The notes beneath the pieces are model-generated. The model saw nothing but the letters and a program-made list of their open reading frames with translations, made no database searches and was not told the DNA's origin. From NCBI RefSeq assembly GCF_039543385.1, contig NZ_BAABJQ010000037.1:1-64000 (forward strand): 64,000 bases of DNA, given 5' to 3'. Numbering within the stretch: position 1 is the first letter of the stretch; each line of letters starts with the position of its first letter. This document shows, piece by piece, positions 48,535-56,744 of the stretch. The DNA is from Rugosimonospora acidiphila (lineage in GTDB: Bacteria; Actinomycetota; Actinomycetes; Mycobacteriales; Micromonosporaceae). Both the position numbers and the translations under genes were made by a program.

Positions 48535-51534
48535 ATGATGCGACTGCTGGTCAAGCAAGCGGTCCGCCCTCTTGAGGGGCAGTTGGTCATTCCCTGTTCT
48601 AAGTACCACGCGCACCGGGCGCTCATCCTGGCCTCGCTGGCACCGGGTACCAGCTATATCAAGGGATTGTCCGACGCCGGTCACGTGCGTCACACAATCG
48701 GGGCCCTCCGGAAGCTGGGCACCCGCATCGAGGTCCGCGGCGACGAGTTCGTGGTTCACGGCGGGCAGTACTCGCCGCGCCAGCAGCAGGTGTCGGTCGG
48801 CAGTTCCGGCACCACGCTGTACTTCATGACCGGCCTGGTGTCGCTGGCCGACGCGCCGGTCACGGTCGTCGGGCAGAAGTACTTCCAGCGCCGCCCCATC
48901 GGTCCGCTGTTGGAGGCGCTGAGCACCCTGGGCGTGCGGCTCGACTCGCCGACCAACTGCCCGCCGATCGAGGTCCAGCCGAAGCGACCGACCGGAGGCC
49001 ACGTCCGGATCCCGGGCACGCTGTCGCAGTGGATCTCCGGCCTGCTGTTGCTGGCGCCGTTCGCGACCGGGCCGAGCACGGTCACGGTCGAGGGCGAGTT
49101 CAACGAGCGCTCCTACATCGACCTGACCATCCGGATGATGGCCCAGTTCGGTCTGCACGTCGATGTCTCAGAGGACGGCCGGCGGTATGAGATCGCCGGC
49201 AACCAGGAGGCCCGCCCGGCCTCGCTGACCCTGCCGCCGGACATCGGCGCGGCCGCGTTCGGCCTTGCGGCCACCGCCCTGCACCCCAGCGACGTGCTGT
49301 TCCGCGGGCTGCCGGCGGTGCCGTGGGAGCAGGTCGACCACCCGGAGTCGGACCTGCTGCGGCTGGTCGCCGAGATGGGCCTGCCGATGACCCCTGACCC
49401 CGAGACCGGCCTGGTCCGGGTGCGCCACGACGGCGTCGAGCTGTCCCCGATCGAGGTCGACTGCCGTTCGGTGCCGGACATGCTGCCCGTGCTGTCGGTA
49501 CTCAGCGCGTTCGGGGCCCGCGGCACGACCGTGCTGGACAACGTGGCCCACGTGCGGCTCAAGGAGTCCGACCGGGTCTCGGCCATGCTGCAGCTCAACC
49601 GGATGGGCGGCCGGCTGGAGGCGCGCGACGACCAACTGCTGGTCCACGGCGTCGGCATCGACAAGCTCGCCGGGGCCGACCTGTCCTCGTTCAACGATCA
49701 TCGGGTGCTGATGGCGCTGGCCATCGCCGGGACGCGGGCCGAGGGCGAGACCCGGCTCACCTATCCGAACGCCTATCGCATCTCCTACCCGCGGTTCCTC
49801 GACGAGATGAACGCCATCGGGCTGGACCTGTCGACGGCCCCGGGTGGCCGGGAGTCGAGGACCACCCAGGTCTCCTCCGTCTCGCCCGGCTCCGTCTCGC
49901 CCAGCCGTGCGGCGAGCACCCCGATCGGCGACCTGGTGCGGCGGTGGGCCCGGCAGCGCCCGACCGACGAGGCGATCATCGACGTCGGCGCGGGCGAGGG
50001 CCAGGACCAGACGCTGACCTGGAAGCAGCTCGACGAGCGGGTCGACGCCGTGGCCACGATGCTGCTCGAGCTCGGCGTGGCGCCCGGCGAGCCCGTCGCG
50101 TTCCAGCTGCCCAACCGCGTCGAGTTCGTGGTGCTGTCGATGGCGATCGCGCGCATCGGCGCGGTGTCCTGCCCGCTGATGCCGATCTTCCGGCAGCGCG
50201 AGATGGCCTTCATGCTGCGCCGCTCGCGTGCCCGGGTGTTCGTGGTACCGGCCGGATTCCGCGGTCGTGACTATCCGGCCGAGGTGGCCGCGCTGCTCGC
50301 CTCCGACGACCGGCCCCCGGCGCTCGCGCACGTCCTGGTGCTGGACGCCGACGGCCCGGTGCCGGCCGGCACCGGCCCGAGCTGGCACGACTACGCCGAG
50401 GCGGTGGCCCGCCAGGTGCCCGACCACGAGGCGCTGGACGCGCGGCGGCCGGAGCCCACCGCGCTGGCCCAGCTGCTGTTCACCTCGGGGACCTCGGGCG
50501 AGCCCAAGGGTGTGCTGCACCGGATGGACGCGCTGACCCGCGCCGCGGCCATGGAGGTCCGCCATCTCGGGCTGGGGTCCGACGACCGGATCTTCATCCC
50601 GTCCCCGCTGGCCCACCAGACCGGCTTCTTGTACGGCATGTGGCTGGCCGTGGTGCTCGGGGTGCCGCAGATCCTGCAGCCCATCTGGAGCGGGCACACC
50701 GCGCTGTCGGCGCTGCGCCGGCACCGGGGCACGTTCGTGCAGGCGGCCACCCCGTTCCTCGGCGACCTGGTGGAAGCCGTGGAGCAGACCGGCGAGACCA
50801 CCGAGGCGCTGCGCATCTTCGTGGCCACCGGCACGGCCGTGCCGCGCGGGCTGGCCGAGCGGGCCACCCGGACCCTGGGCGCGGCGGTCTGCGGCGCCTG
50901 GGGCAGCACCGAGACCTGCCTTGGCTCGCTGTCGGCGCCCGGCGACGAGCCGGCCAAGGTGTGGGGCACCGACGGGCGGGCCCTGGTGGACGTGCGCCTG
51001 CGCATCACCGACGACGACGGCAACGTGCTGGCGCCGGGGCAGGAGGGCAACTTCGAGGTCAGCAGCCGCTGTCTGTTCGAGGGTTACCTGGATCACCCGG
51101 AGTGGACGGCGGAGGCGCTGACCCCGGACGGCTGGTACCGCAGTGGCGATCTGGCCATCATCGACGAGTCCGGGTTCGTGCACATCAGCGGGCGGGTCAA
51201 GGACGTCGTCAACCGGGGCGGCGAGAAGGTGCCGGTCGCCGAGATCGAGCAGCTTCTCTACAACCACCCGGCGGTACGGGACGTGGCGATCGTGGCCATG
51301 CCGGACCCGCGGCTCGGCGAGCGGGCCTGCGCCTTCGCCGTGATCGAGGAGGGCGCCTCGTTCGACATGGCCGAACTGCAGCGGTTCCTGGACGAGCGCC
51401 AGGTCGCCAAGCAGTACTGGCCCGAGCGGTTGGAGATCGCCTCTGAGCTGCCCCGGAACCCGACCGGTAAGGTGCAGAAGTTCCTGCTGCGGCAGCAGGT
51501 TCAACGGTTGATTGACGGTGAGGGACACAAGTGA
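48535..51534 (+). CDS. Fusion of EPSP-synthase-like domain and acyl-CoA ligase (shikimate-type starter-unit enzyme)
   Basis: 999 residues in two parts. Residues 1-~435 have the EPSP synthase (AroA) fold. Compared with the E. coli enzyme, Lys23, Arg28, Arg120, Gln165, Asp315, Glu344 and Arg390 are kept, but Ser23 of E. coli is Tyr, Arg100 is Tyr96 and Lys411 is Arg415. Residues ~465-999 are an acyl-CoA ligase: LLFTSGTSGEPKGVLH (from ~650), 'YRSGDLAIIDESGFVHISGR' and the catalytic Lys979 in RNPTGKVQK. A Ser/Pro linker joins them. It probably removes water from shikimate (or its phosphate) and forms the CoA thioester. ATG 48535 has AAAGGAG 11 bases upstream. First of a four-gene operon. Confidence 0.85.
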   Translation: MMRLLVKQAVRPLEGQLVIPCSKYHAHRALILASLAPGTSYIKGLSDAGHVRHTIGALRKLGTRIEVRGDEFVVHGGQYSPRQQQVSVGSSGTTLYFMTGLVSLADAPVTVVGQKYFQRRPIGPLLEALSTLGVRLDSPTNCPPIEVQPKRPTGGHVRIPGTLSQWISGLLLLAPFATGPSTVTVEGEFNERSYIDLTIRMMAQFGLHVDVSEDGRRYEIAGNQEARPASLTLPPDIGAAAFGLAATALHPSDVLFRGLPAVPWEQVDHPESDLLRLVAEMGLPMTPDPETGLVRVRHDGVELSPIEVDCRSVPDMLPVLSVLSAFGARGTTVLDNVAHVRLKESDRVSAMLQLNRMGGRLEARDDQLLVHGVGIDKLAGADLSSFNDHRVLMALAIAGTRAEGETRLTYPNAYRISYPRFLDEMNAIGLDLSTAPGGRESRTTQVSSVSPGSVSPSRAASTPIGDLVRRWARQRPTDEAIIDVGAGEGQDQTLTWKQLDERVDAVATMLLELGVAPGEPVAFQLPNRVEFVVLSMAIARIGAVSCPLMPIFRQREMAFMLRRSRARVFVVPAGFRGRDYPAEVAALLASDDRPPALAHVLVLDADGPVPAGTGPSWHDYAEAVARQVPDHEALDARRPEPTALAQLLFTSGTSGEPKGVLHRMDALTRAAAMEVRHLGLGSDDRIFIPSPLAHQTGFLYGMWLAVVLGVPQILQPIWSGHTALSALRRHRGTFVQAATPFLGDLVEAVEQTGETTEALRIFVATGTAVPRGLAERATRTLGAAVCGAWGSTETCLGSLSAPGDEPAKVWGTDGRALVDVRLRITDDDGNVLAPGQEGNFEVSSRCLFEGYLDHPEWTAEALTPDGWYRSGDLAIIDESGFVHISGRVKDVVNRGGEKVPVAEIEQLLYNHPAVRDVAIVAMPDPRLGERACAFAVIEEGASFDMAELQRFLDERQVAKQYWPERLEIASELPRNPTGKVQKFLLRQQVQRLIDGEGHK

Positions 51535-52676
51535 GCATCGACGAGACGGCGTTCAAGGCACTAGCCACCGAGATCGAGGCATTTGTCCGGGGTCCAGGGG
51601 AGCGGTATGCCGCCGAGATCGAGCGGACTCACCAGGTTCCGCCCGAGCTGAAGGCCGAGCTGCGCGACCGGGGCTACCTGCGGCTGGCCGCGCCGGAGGA
51701 GTACGGCGGCCAGGGCATTCCGTTCTCGCGGTACCTGGAGCTCATGGAGCTGTTCTCCATGTCGCACGCCTCGCTGCGCATGATCGTGCACGTGCACAAC
51801 GGCGTGTGGCGGGCGATGGACCAGTTCGCCACCGACGAGCAGCGCAAATCCTTCGTGGTGCCGCAGATCGCCGCCGACATCACCGTGGCGTTCACCCTCA
51901 CCGAGCCGACCGCCGGCACCGGCGCCGACCTGCGGTGCAGCGTCGAGCGGGAGGGTGACACCTACTACCTGTCCGGCGAGAAGCACCTGATCACCTTCGG
52001 GGTGAACTGCGACTACTGGCTGCTGTTCGCCCGGATGGCCGGCACCACCGGCAAGGACGGCACCGTCGCGCTGATGGTCGACCGGAACACCACCGGGGTG
52101 CGGGTGGAATCCATGGCGGAGACCATGGGCGTGCGCGGCACCGACCACGCCCACCTCTTCTTCGACCGGGCGCCGGTGCCGGTGGCCAACCAGCTCGGCG
52201 AGGTCGGCCGGGGCCTGGACGTGGCCCTGGGCGGGTTCCTCACGCCGAGCCGGATCTCGGTCGCGATGACCTGCGTCGGGCTGGCCCGGCGGGCCCAGGA
52301 GCTGGCGGTGGAGCACGCGCAGAAGCGGGTCACCTTCGGCAAGCCCCTGGCCGCGCGGCAGGCCATCGCGTTCGCCCTGGCCGAGAACGCCACCGACATC
52401 GAGGCGGCCCGGCAGCTGACGCTGTACGCGGCCCGCCAGTGGGAGGCCGGCGACCCCGCGGCCTCGTCGCTGTCGTCGATGGCCAAGCTCAACGCGGTGG
52501 ACATGCTGACCCGGGTCACCGACAAGGCGCTGCAGGCGCACGGCGGCATCGGGTACTGGGAGTCCAGCCCGATCGAGCGGGTATACCGCGACGCCCGGGC
52601 GCAGCGCTTCGAAGAGGGCACCAACGAGATCCAGAAGACCGTGATCGCGCGCGAGGTCCTGGGAGGGGCGCGGTGA
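51531..52676 (+). CDS. Acyl-CoA dehydrogenase
   Basis: 381 residues of the ACAD family. It has 'VAFTLTEPTAGTGADLR' and 'GEKHLITFG' of the FAD/substrate domain, 'MGVRGTDHAHLFFDRAPVP' and the catalytic base Glu362 in 'QRFEEGTNEIQ', plus FAD-binding 'RVTFGKPLAARQAIAFALAE' and 'LQAHGGIGY'. It should add or remove a double bond next to the thioester by flavin chemistry, here probably in a cyclohexene or cyclohexadiene carboxyl-CoA intermediate. Its GTG start overlaps the upstream stop by four bases, giving coupling to the fusion gene. Confidence 0.93.
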   Translation: MSIDETAFKALATEIEAFVRGPGERYAAEIERTHQVPPELKAELRDRGYLRLAAPEEYGGQGIPFSRYLELMELFSMSHASLRMIVHVHNGVWRAMDQFATDEQRKSFVVPQIAADITVAFTLTEPTAGTGADLRCSVEREGDTYYLSGEKHLITFGVNCDYWLLFARMAGTTGKDGTVALMVDRNTTGVRVESMAETMGVRGTDHAHLFFDRAPVPVANQLGEVGRGLDVALGGFLTPSRISVAMTCVGLARRAQELAVEHAQKRVTFGKPLAARQAIAFALAENATDIEAARQLTLYAARQWEAGDPAASSLSSMAKLNAVDMLTRVTDKALQAHGGIGYWESSPIERVYRDARAQRFEEGTNEIQKTVIAREVLGGAR

Positions 52677-53482
52677 CCGATCGTAAGGTTGCCCTCATCA
52701 CGGGCGCGTCCCGGGGCATCGGTCGGCGGCTGGCGGTCACCCTGGCCGCCGACGGCGCGGCCATCGTCATCAACTACAAGAAGAACGCCGACCTGGCCGA
52801 CGAGGTGCGCAAGGAGGTCGAGCAGGCCGGCGGGCAGGCCATCACGGTGGCCGCCGACGTCGAGCAGCCCGAGGAGATCGACCGGCTGTTCGACGCGGCC
52901 CGGGACGAGTACGGCCGGCTGGACTACTTCATCTGCAACGCGGCGGCCAGCTCGTTCAAGAACATCATGGATCTCGGCGTGCACAACCTCGACCGCTCGT
53001 ACGCGATGAACGTGCGCGCCTTCGTGCTCGGCACGCAGCGGGCGGTCAAGCTGATGACCGGCGGCGGCCGGATCGTGGCGCTGTCCAGCTACGGCAGCAT
53101 CCGTGCCTATCCCACGTACGCCAACCTCGGCGCGGCCAAGGCCGCGGTGGAGGCCTGGATCCGTTACATGGCGGTCGAGTTCGCCCCGCTGGGCATCAAC
53201 GTCAACGGCGTCAACGGTGGTCTGATCGACAGCGATTCGCTGGAGTACTTCTACAACGTGCCCGGCATGGCGCCCATGGACACGGTGCTGAGAAAGATCC
53301 CCAAGGGCCGGCCGGGCACGCTGCAGGAGGTCGCCGACACCATCGCGTTCCTGCTGTCTCCGGGCTCGGAGTACATCACCGGTCAGACCATCGTGGTCGA
53401 CGGCGGTCTGTCCATTGTGGCGCCGCCGTTCGGGGAGGACCTCACCCCGCCCCTGGCCAGGCCCCTCGCGTTCGGCGAGTAG
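52673..53482 (+). CDS. SDR enoyl-thioester reductase, ChcA/FabL-like
   Basis: 269 residues. The cofactor motif is TGASRGIGRRLAVTLAADG and the NAA motif ICNAAASSFKNIMDLG replaces NNAG. The classical Tyr-X3-Lys of ketone reductases is absent; instead Tyr149 and Lys156 give Y-X6-K (YANLGAAK), the active site known for FabL-type enoyl-ACP reductases, to which ChcA, the cyclohexenylcarbonyl-CoA reductase of the ansatrienin pathway, is related. It would therefore reduce ring double bonds conjugated to the thioester, using NADPH. GGGAGGGG precedes GTG 52673, which overlaps the stop of the dehydrogenase gene by four bases. Confidence 0.85.
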   Translation: MTDRKVALITGASRGIGRRLAVTLAADGAAIVINYKKNADLADEVRKEVEQAGGQAITVAADVEQPEEIDRLFDAARDEYGRLDYFICNAAASSFKNIMDLGVHNLDRSYAMNVRAFVLGTQRAVKLMTGGGRIVALSSYGSIRAYPTYANLGAAKAAVEAWIRYMAVEFAPLGINVNGVNGGLIDSDSLEYFYNVPGMAPMDTVLRKIPKGRPGTLQEVADTIAFLLSPGSEYITGQTIVVDGGLSIVAPPFGEDLTPPLARPLAFGE

Positions 53483-53485
53483 GCC

Positions 53486-55699
53486 GTGCGCGAGGTGTTC
53501 CGGCCCGGCCGGATAGGGCCGCTGTCGCTGCCGCACCGCATCGTGATGGGTGCCATGCACCTTGGCCTGGAGAGCCTGGACGACGGCGGCCGCGCGCTGT
53601 CGGCGTTCTACGTCGAGCGGGTACGCGGCGGCGCCGGGCTCATCGTCACCGGGGGCGCCGCCGTGAGCCGGGTCGGAGCCGGCGGCGCGCACTACGGCGT
53701 GCTCGACGATCCCGCGTTCCGGGACCGGCTGCGGCGGGTCACCGGCGATGTGCACGCCGCTGGCGGCCTGATCGCGCTGCAGCTGTTCCACGCCGGCCGG
53801 TACGCCTCGCCCAAGGCGTTCGGGCTCCAGCCCGTCGCGCCGTCCGCCGTGTTCAGCCGGGTATCGGGGGCCGAGCCCGCCGAGCTGAGCGGCGCCGACA
53901 TCGAGGCGACCCTGGAGGACTTCGGGCGGGCCGGCGGGTACGCCAGCCAGCTCGGCTTCGACGCCGTGGAAATCATGGGCTCGGAGGGGTACCTCGTCGA
54001 CCAGTTCCTCTCGCCGTTCACCAATCGGCGGGACGACGACTGGGGCGGTGACCCGCAGCGCCGGGCACGGTTCGGGGTCGAGGCGCTGCGCCGGGTCCGG
54101 GACGCGGCCGGCTCCTCGTTCCCGGTGATCGTGCGCTTCTCCGGCGCCGACCTGATGGACGGCGGCACCAGCCAGCCGGACGTGCTCGGCTTCGCCAAGT
54201 TGCTGGCGCAGGCCGGAGCCGACGCACTCAATATCGGCATCGGCTGGCACGAGTCCCCGGTGCCGACGGTGCAGACCCTGGTCCCGCCGGGCACCTGGGC
54301 CCCAGTCGCCGCCGCGGTCAAGCAGGCGGTCGGCGACCTGCCGGTCATCGCCAGCAACCGCATCAACCGGCTGGAGTCGGCCGAGCCGGTCATCGCCTCC
54401 GGGCAGGCGGACTACGTCTCCATGGCGCGGCCGTTCCTGGCCGACCCGGAGCTGATGAGCAAGGCCCGGGCCGGCGAGCGGATCAACCTGTGCATCGCCT
54501 GCAACCAGGCGTGCATCGACCGTTCGCTGTCGGACGAGCACGTCTCCTGCATGGTCAACCCGCGCGCCGCGCACGAGCTGGAGTTCCCGCGGGTGCGCCC
54601 GGCGGCGGAGCTTCCGGCCCGCCAGCGCACGGCGACACCCACGACCACGACCACGACCCCGGCCGATCCGGAGTCGGTGGCGGCGGAGTCCGCGGTGGCG
54701 GAAGCTGTGCTAGCTGGGTCTGCGGTGGCGGGGTCCGCGGTGGCTGGCTCCGCGGTGGCTGGGTCTGCGGTGGCTGGCTCTGTGGTGGCGGGCCGGTGGG
54801 GCGGGGCGTCGCGGGTGGCCGTGATCGGCGGCGGGCCGGCGGGTCTGGCCGCGGCCCGGCAACTGGCCGCCGACGGCCACCGGGTGGACCTCTACGAGGC
54901 GTCCGGCGCCCTGGGCGGCCAGTTCAACCTCGCCTGCCGGGTCCCCGGCAAGGCCGACTACGCGTCCACAGTGGACTATTTCGCGACCGAACTGGCCCGG
55001 CTCGGCGTCCAGATCCGGCTCGGTCGGGCAATCACCGTCGACGACCTGGACCTGCTGCGCTCCTACGACCGGCTGGTCGTGGCCACCGGGGTACGGCCCC
55101 GGCGGGTGGACATCCCCGGCGCCGACCTGCCGCACGTCGTCCCGTACCCGGCTGCGTTCGCCGACGGCGCGCTCGGGCAGCGGGTCGCCATCATCGGCGG
55201 CGGTGGCATCGCCGTGGACCTCGCACACCTGGCCAGCCACGGCAGCGCCGCGATGGCCCCGGCCGTGCGGTTCCTCCGCGAGCACGGCGTCGAGCCGGGC
55301 CCGGTACCGGTGACCGGCCGGCGTGACGTCACCATCCTGCAGCGCGGCGAGCGCCTCGGCGTCACGATCGGCAAGTCCACCCGCTGGGCCGTGCTCGCCA
55401 CGCTGCGCCGCCAGGGCGTGCGGGTGCTTCCCCGGCTGACCTACCGGCGCATCACGGCCGAGGGCGTGCACGTCGTGGACGCCGACGGCACCGAGCACCT
55501 GGTGCCCGCCGACACCGTCGTCATCGCGGCCGGACAGGAGCGCGACACGACAGTCAGCGACCTGATACGCCTCGCCGGCATCGACCACCAGGTCATCGGC
55601 GGCGCCCGCCAGTCGGCGGGACTGGACGCGGTGCTGGCGTTCGCCGATGGGCTGCGGGTGGCCACCCCACCAGTTCCGGAGCGCGAGAGCGTCCACTAG
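53486..55699 (+). CDS. FadH-like 2,4-dienoyl-CoA reductase (FMN / 4Fe-4S / FAD)
   Basis: 737 residues. Residues ~1-330 are an Old-Yellow-Enzyme barrel (FRPGRIGPLSLPHRIVMGAM, LQLFHAGRYA, 'GYLVDQFLSPFTNRRDDDWG'). Cys336, Cys339, Cys343 and Cys355 (C-X2-C-X3-C-X11-C) match the 4Fe-4S site of E. coli FadH. Residues ~445-737 bind FAD and NAD(P)H (VAVIGGGPAGLAAARQL; VAIIGGGGIAVDLAHL). A low-complexity Thr/Ala/Val/Ser linker lies between them. It should reduce a dienoyl thioester. It starts 3 bases after the SDR stop and ends the operon. Confidence 0.92.
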   Translation: MREVFRPGRIGPLSLPHRIVMGAMHLGLESLDDGGRALSAFYVERVRGGAGLIVTGGAAVSRVGAGGAHYGVLDDPAFRDRLRRVTGDVHAAGGLIALQLFHAGRYASPKAFGLQPVAPSAVFSRVSGAEPAELSGADIEATLEDFGRAGGYASQLGFDAVEIMGSEGYLVDQFLSPFTNRRDDDWGGDPQRRARFGVEALRRVRDAAGSSFPVIVRFSGADLMDGGTSQPDVLGFAKLLAQAGADALNIGIGWHESPVPTVQTLVPPGTWAPVAAAVKQAVGDLPVIASNRINRLESAEPVIASGQADYVSMARPFLADPELMSKARAGERINLCIACNQACIDRSLSDEHVSCMVNPRAAHELEFPRVRPAAELPARQRTATPTTTTTTPADPESVAAESAVAEAVLAGSAVAGSAVAGSAVAGSAVAGSVVAGRWGGASRVAVIGGGPAGLAAARQLAADGHRVDLYEASGALGGQFNLACRVPGKADYASTVDYFATELARLGVQIRLGRAITVDDLDLLRSYDRLVVATGVRPRRVDIPGADLPHVVPYPAAFADGALGQRVAIIGGGGIAVDLAHLASHGSAAMAPAVRFLREHGVEPGPVPVTGRRDVTILQRGERLGVTIGKSTRWAVLATLRRQGVRVLPRLTYRRITAEGVHVVDADGTEHLVPADTVVIAAGQERDTTVSDLIRLAGIDHQVIGGARQSAGLDAVLAFADGLRVATPPVPERESVH
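54721..54795. repeat. 15 bp in-frame repeat (Ala-Val-Ala-Gly-Ser linker), 5 copies
   Basis: Five copies of a GCGGTGGCTGGSTCY-type unit encode Ala-Val-Ala-Gly-Ser in the linker of the FadH-like protein. Because 15 is a multiple of 3, copy changes would alter only linker length. Confidence 0.9.
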
Positions 55700-55835
55700 G
55701 ACCATTCGCGTTCACCCGGGTAGGAGACGCGTTCGGCGAAGGACACGTCGCGGCCATCCCACCCCGGTTGGTCTGACCCACGCCTGCCGTGCCGAATGCG
55801 CCGGCAGGCGACGCGTAGGGGAGGCGCGCGGACGG

Positions 55836-56462
55836 CTACTTCGCCAGCATCCGGCCGACCGTCGTCGCGACCGCGGGCTTGGTCAGGCTTGCCAGCTTCC
55901 CCACGTTTCCCAACTGTCCCATCCGGCCCACCAGCCCGCGCATCACCGGAGCGGGCTTCTGCTGCTCGCCGGCCAGCGCGCTGATGGCGATGAGCGCCCC
56001 GGTTAACGCCGGCACGCCCCACTGCATCACCCGCTGCTGGCGCTGAACGGCGCGGACCTCGTCCGGGGTGTCCTCCGCCGCCCGGGTCGGGCCGTCCACC
56101 GGTACCCTGCCGGCCTTGCCCAGCCTCGCGCCGAGCACCCCGGCGTACGCGGTGGCGCCCAGCGCCGCGAGGGTCAGGCCGGTCTTGGCGGCACTCATTC
56201 CGGCCACGCCCCGCTGGGCCGCCACCCGGTGCCGTTCGGTGGCCAGCAGGGCGGACGCGCCCAGCAGATGGGTGCCGATCGCCGCGAGGTTGACCGGGGC
56301 CCACCGCCGCCAGCCCGCCGCCGACAGCCTCAGCCGTTCGTCCCGCCTGCCCACCCCCGACGCGGCCCCGTTGAGCCCGACCGCGCCCATCAGTGAACCG
56401 CCGAACCACGCCGCCAGCCCGGCGTCGTGCATCGAGCGCAGCATCGTGTTGCGTTGCCCCAT
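55836..56462 (-). CDS. Membrane-associated protein of unknown function
   Basis: 208 residues. The head 'QRNTMLRSMHDAGLAAWFGG' continues into 'SLMGAVGLNGAASGVGRRDE' and the next helical parts 'WAPVNLAAIGTHLLGASALL' and 'AAKTGLTLAALGATAYAGVL'. Two further hydrophobic helices follow. This looks like an actinobacterial membrane protein of the 'MHDAGLAAWFGGSLMGAVGLN' type, found in many genomes but without an assigned role. ATG 56462 has GGGAGCGGGAC just upstream; longer readings lack family similarity. Downstream it is convergent with the cyclohexane-type operon. Confidence 0.75.
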   Translation of the reverse strand: MGQRNTMLRSMHDAGLAAWFGGSLMGAVGLNGAASGVGRRDERLRLSAAGWRRWAPVNLAAIGTHLLGASALLATERHRVAAQRGVAGMSAAKTGLTLAALGATAYAGVLGARLGKAGRVPVDGPTRAAEDTPDEVRAVQRQQRVMQWGVPALTGALIAISALAGEQQKPAPVMRGLVGRMGQLGNVGKLASLTKPAVATTVGRMLAK

Positions 56463-56730
56463 GTCCCGCTCCCGTCTCGCCATCCGTCGCCGGTGCCGCT
56501 TCGCCGGCACCCCTTCACCGGCACCCGGCCGCGTCCTCCCGGCGATCCTCCGTCGCGGAGGGCCCCTCCGCCCCGGTGCCCGGGTGCCGCCGAGCGCCGC
56601 CCCAGTGCCGCGGCGGACCCGAAGGCGGCCCCGCCGGCGGGCCCGGAGGCGGACCCCGCGACCGTGCCATACCCGGAGGAGGCGGTCCTATTCGTGGGCG
56701 GCACCGGCCCCATAAATATCGATGACTCGC

Positions 56731-56736
56731 TATGAT
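56731..56736 (+). promoter_or_regulatory. Probable -10 element (TATGAT), leaderless start
   Basis: TATGAT ends 8 bases before GTG 56745 in an unusually AT-rich patch (cataaatatcgatgactcgc). No ribosome site exists, so the message is probably leaderless. Confidence 0.6.
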
Positions 56737-56744
56737 TTGGGCTT

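Noticed and set aside
49168..51528. 786-codon minus-strand frame across the EPSPS-ligase gene
   Set aside because: No recognisable domain; the plus strand has conserved catalytic residues of two enzyme families.
52013..54574. 853-codon minus-strand frame opposite the reductase genes
   Set aside because: Composition is Arg/Gly/His/Val-rich and has no motif; shadow of three real coupled genes.
48535..55699. Operon considered as plain fatty-acid beta-oxidation
   Set aside because: An EPSP-synthase-like domain and a Y-X6-K reductase have no place in beta-oxidation, and thiolase and hydratase genes are missing.
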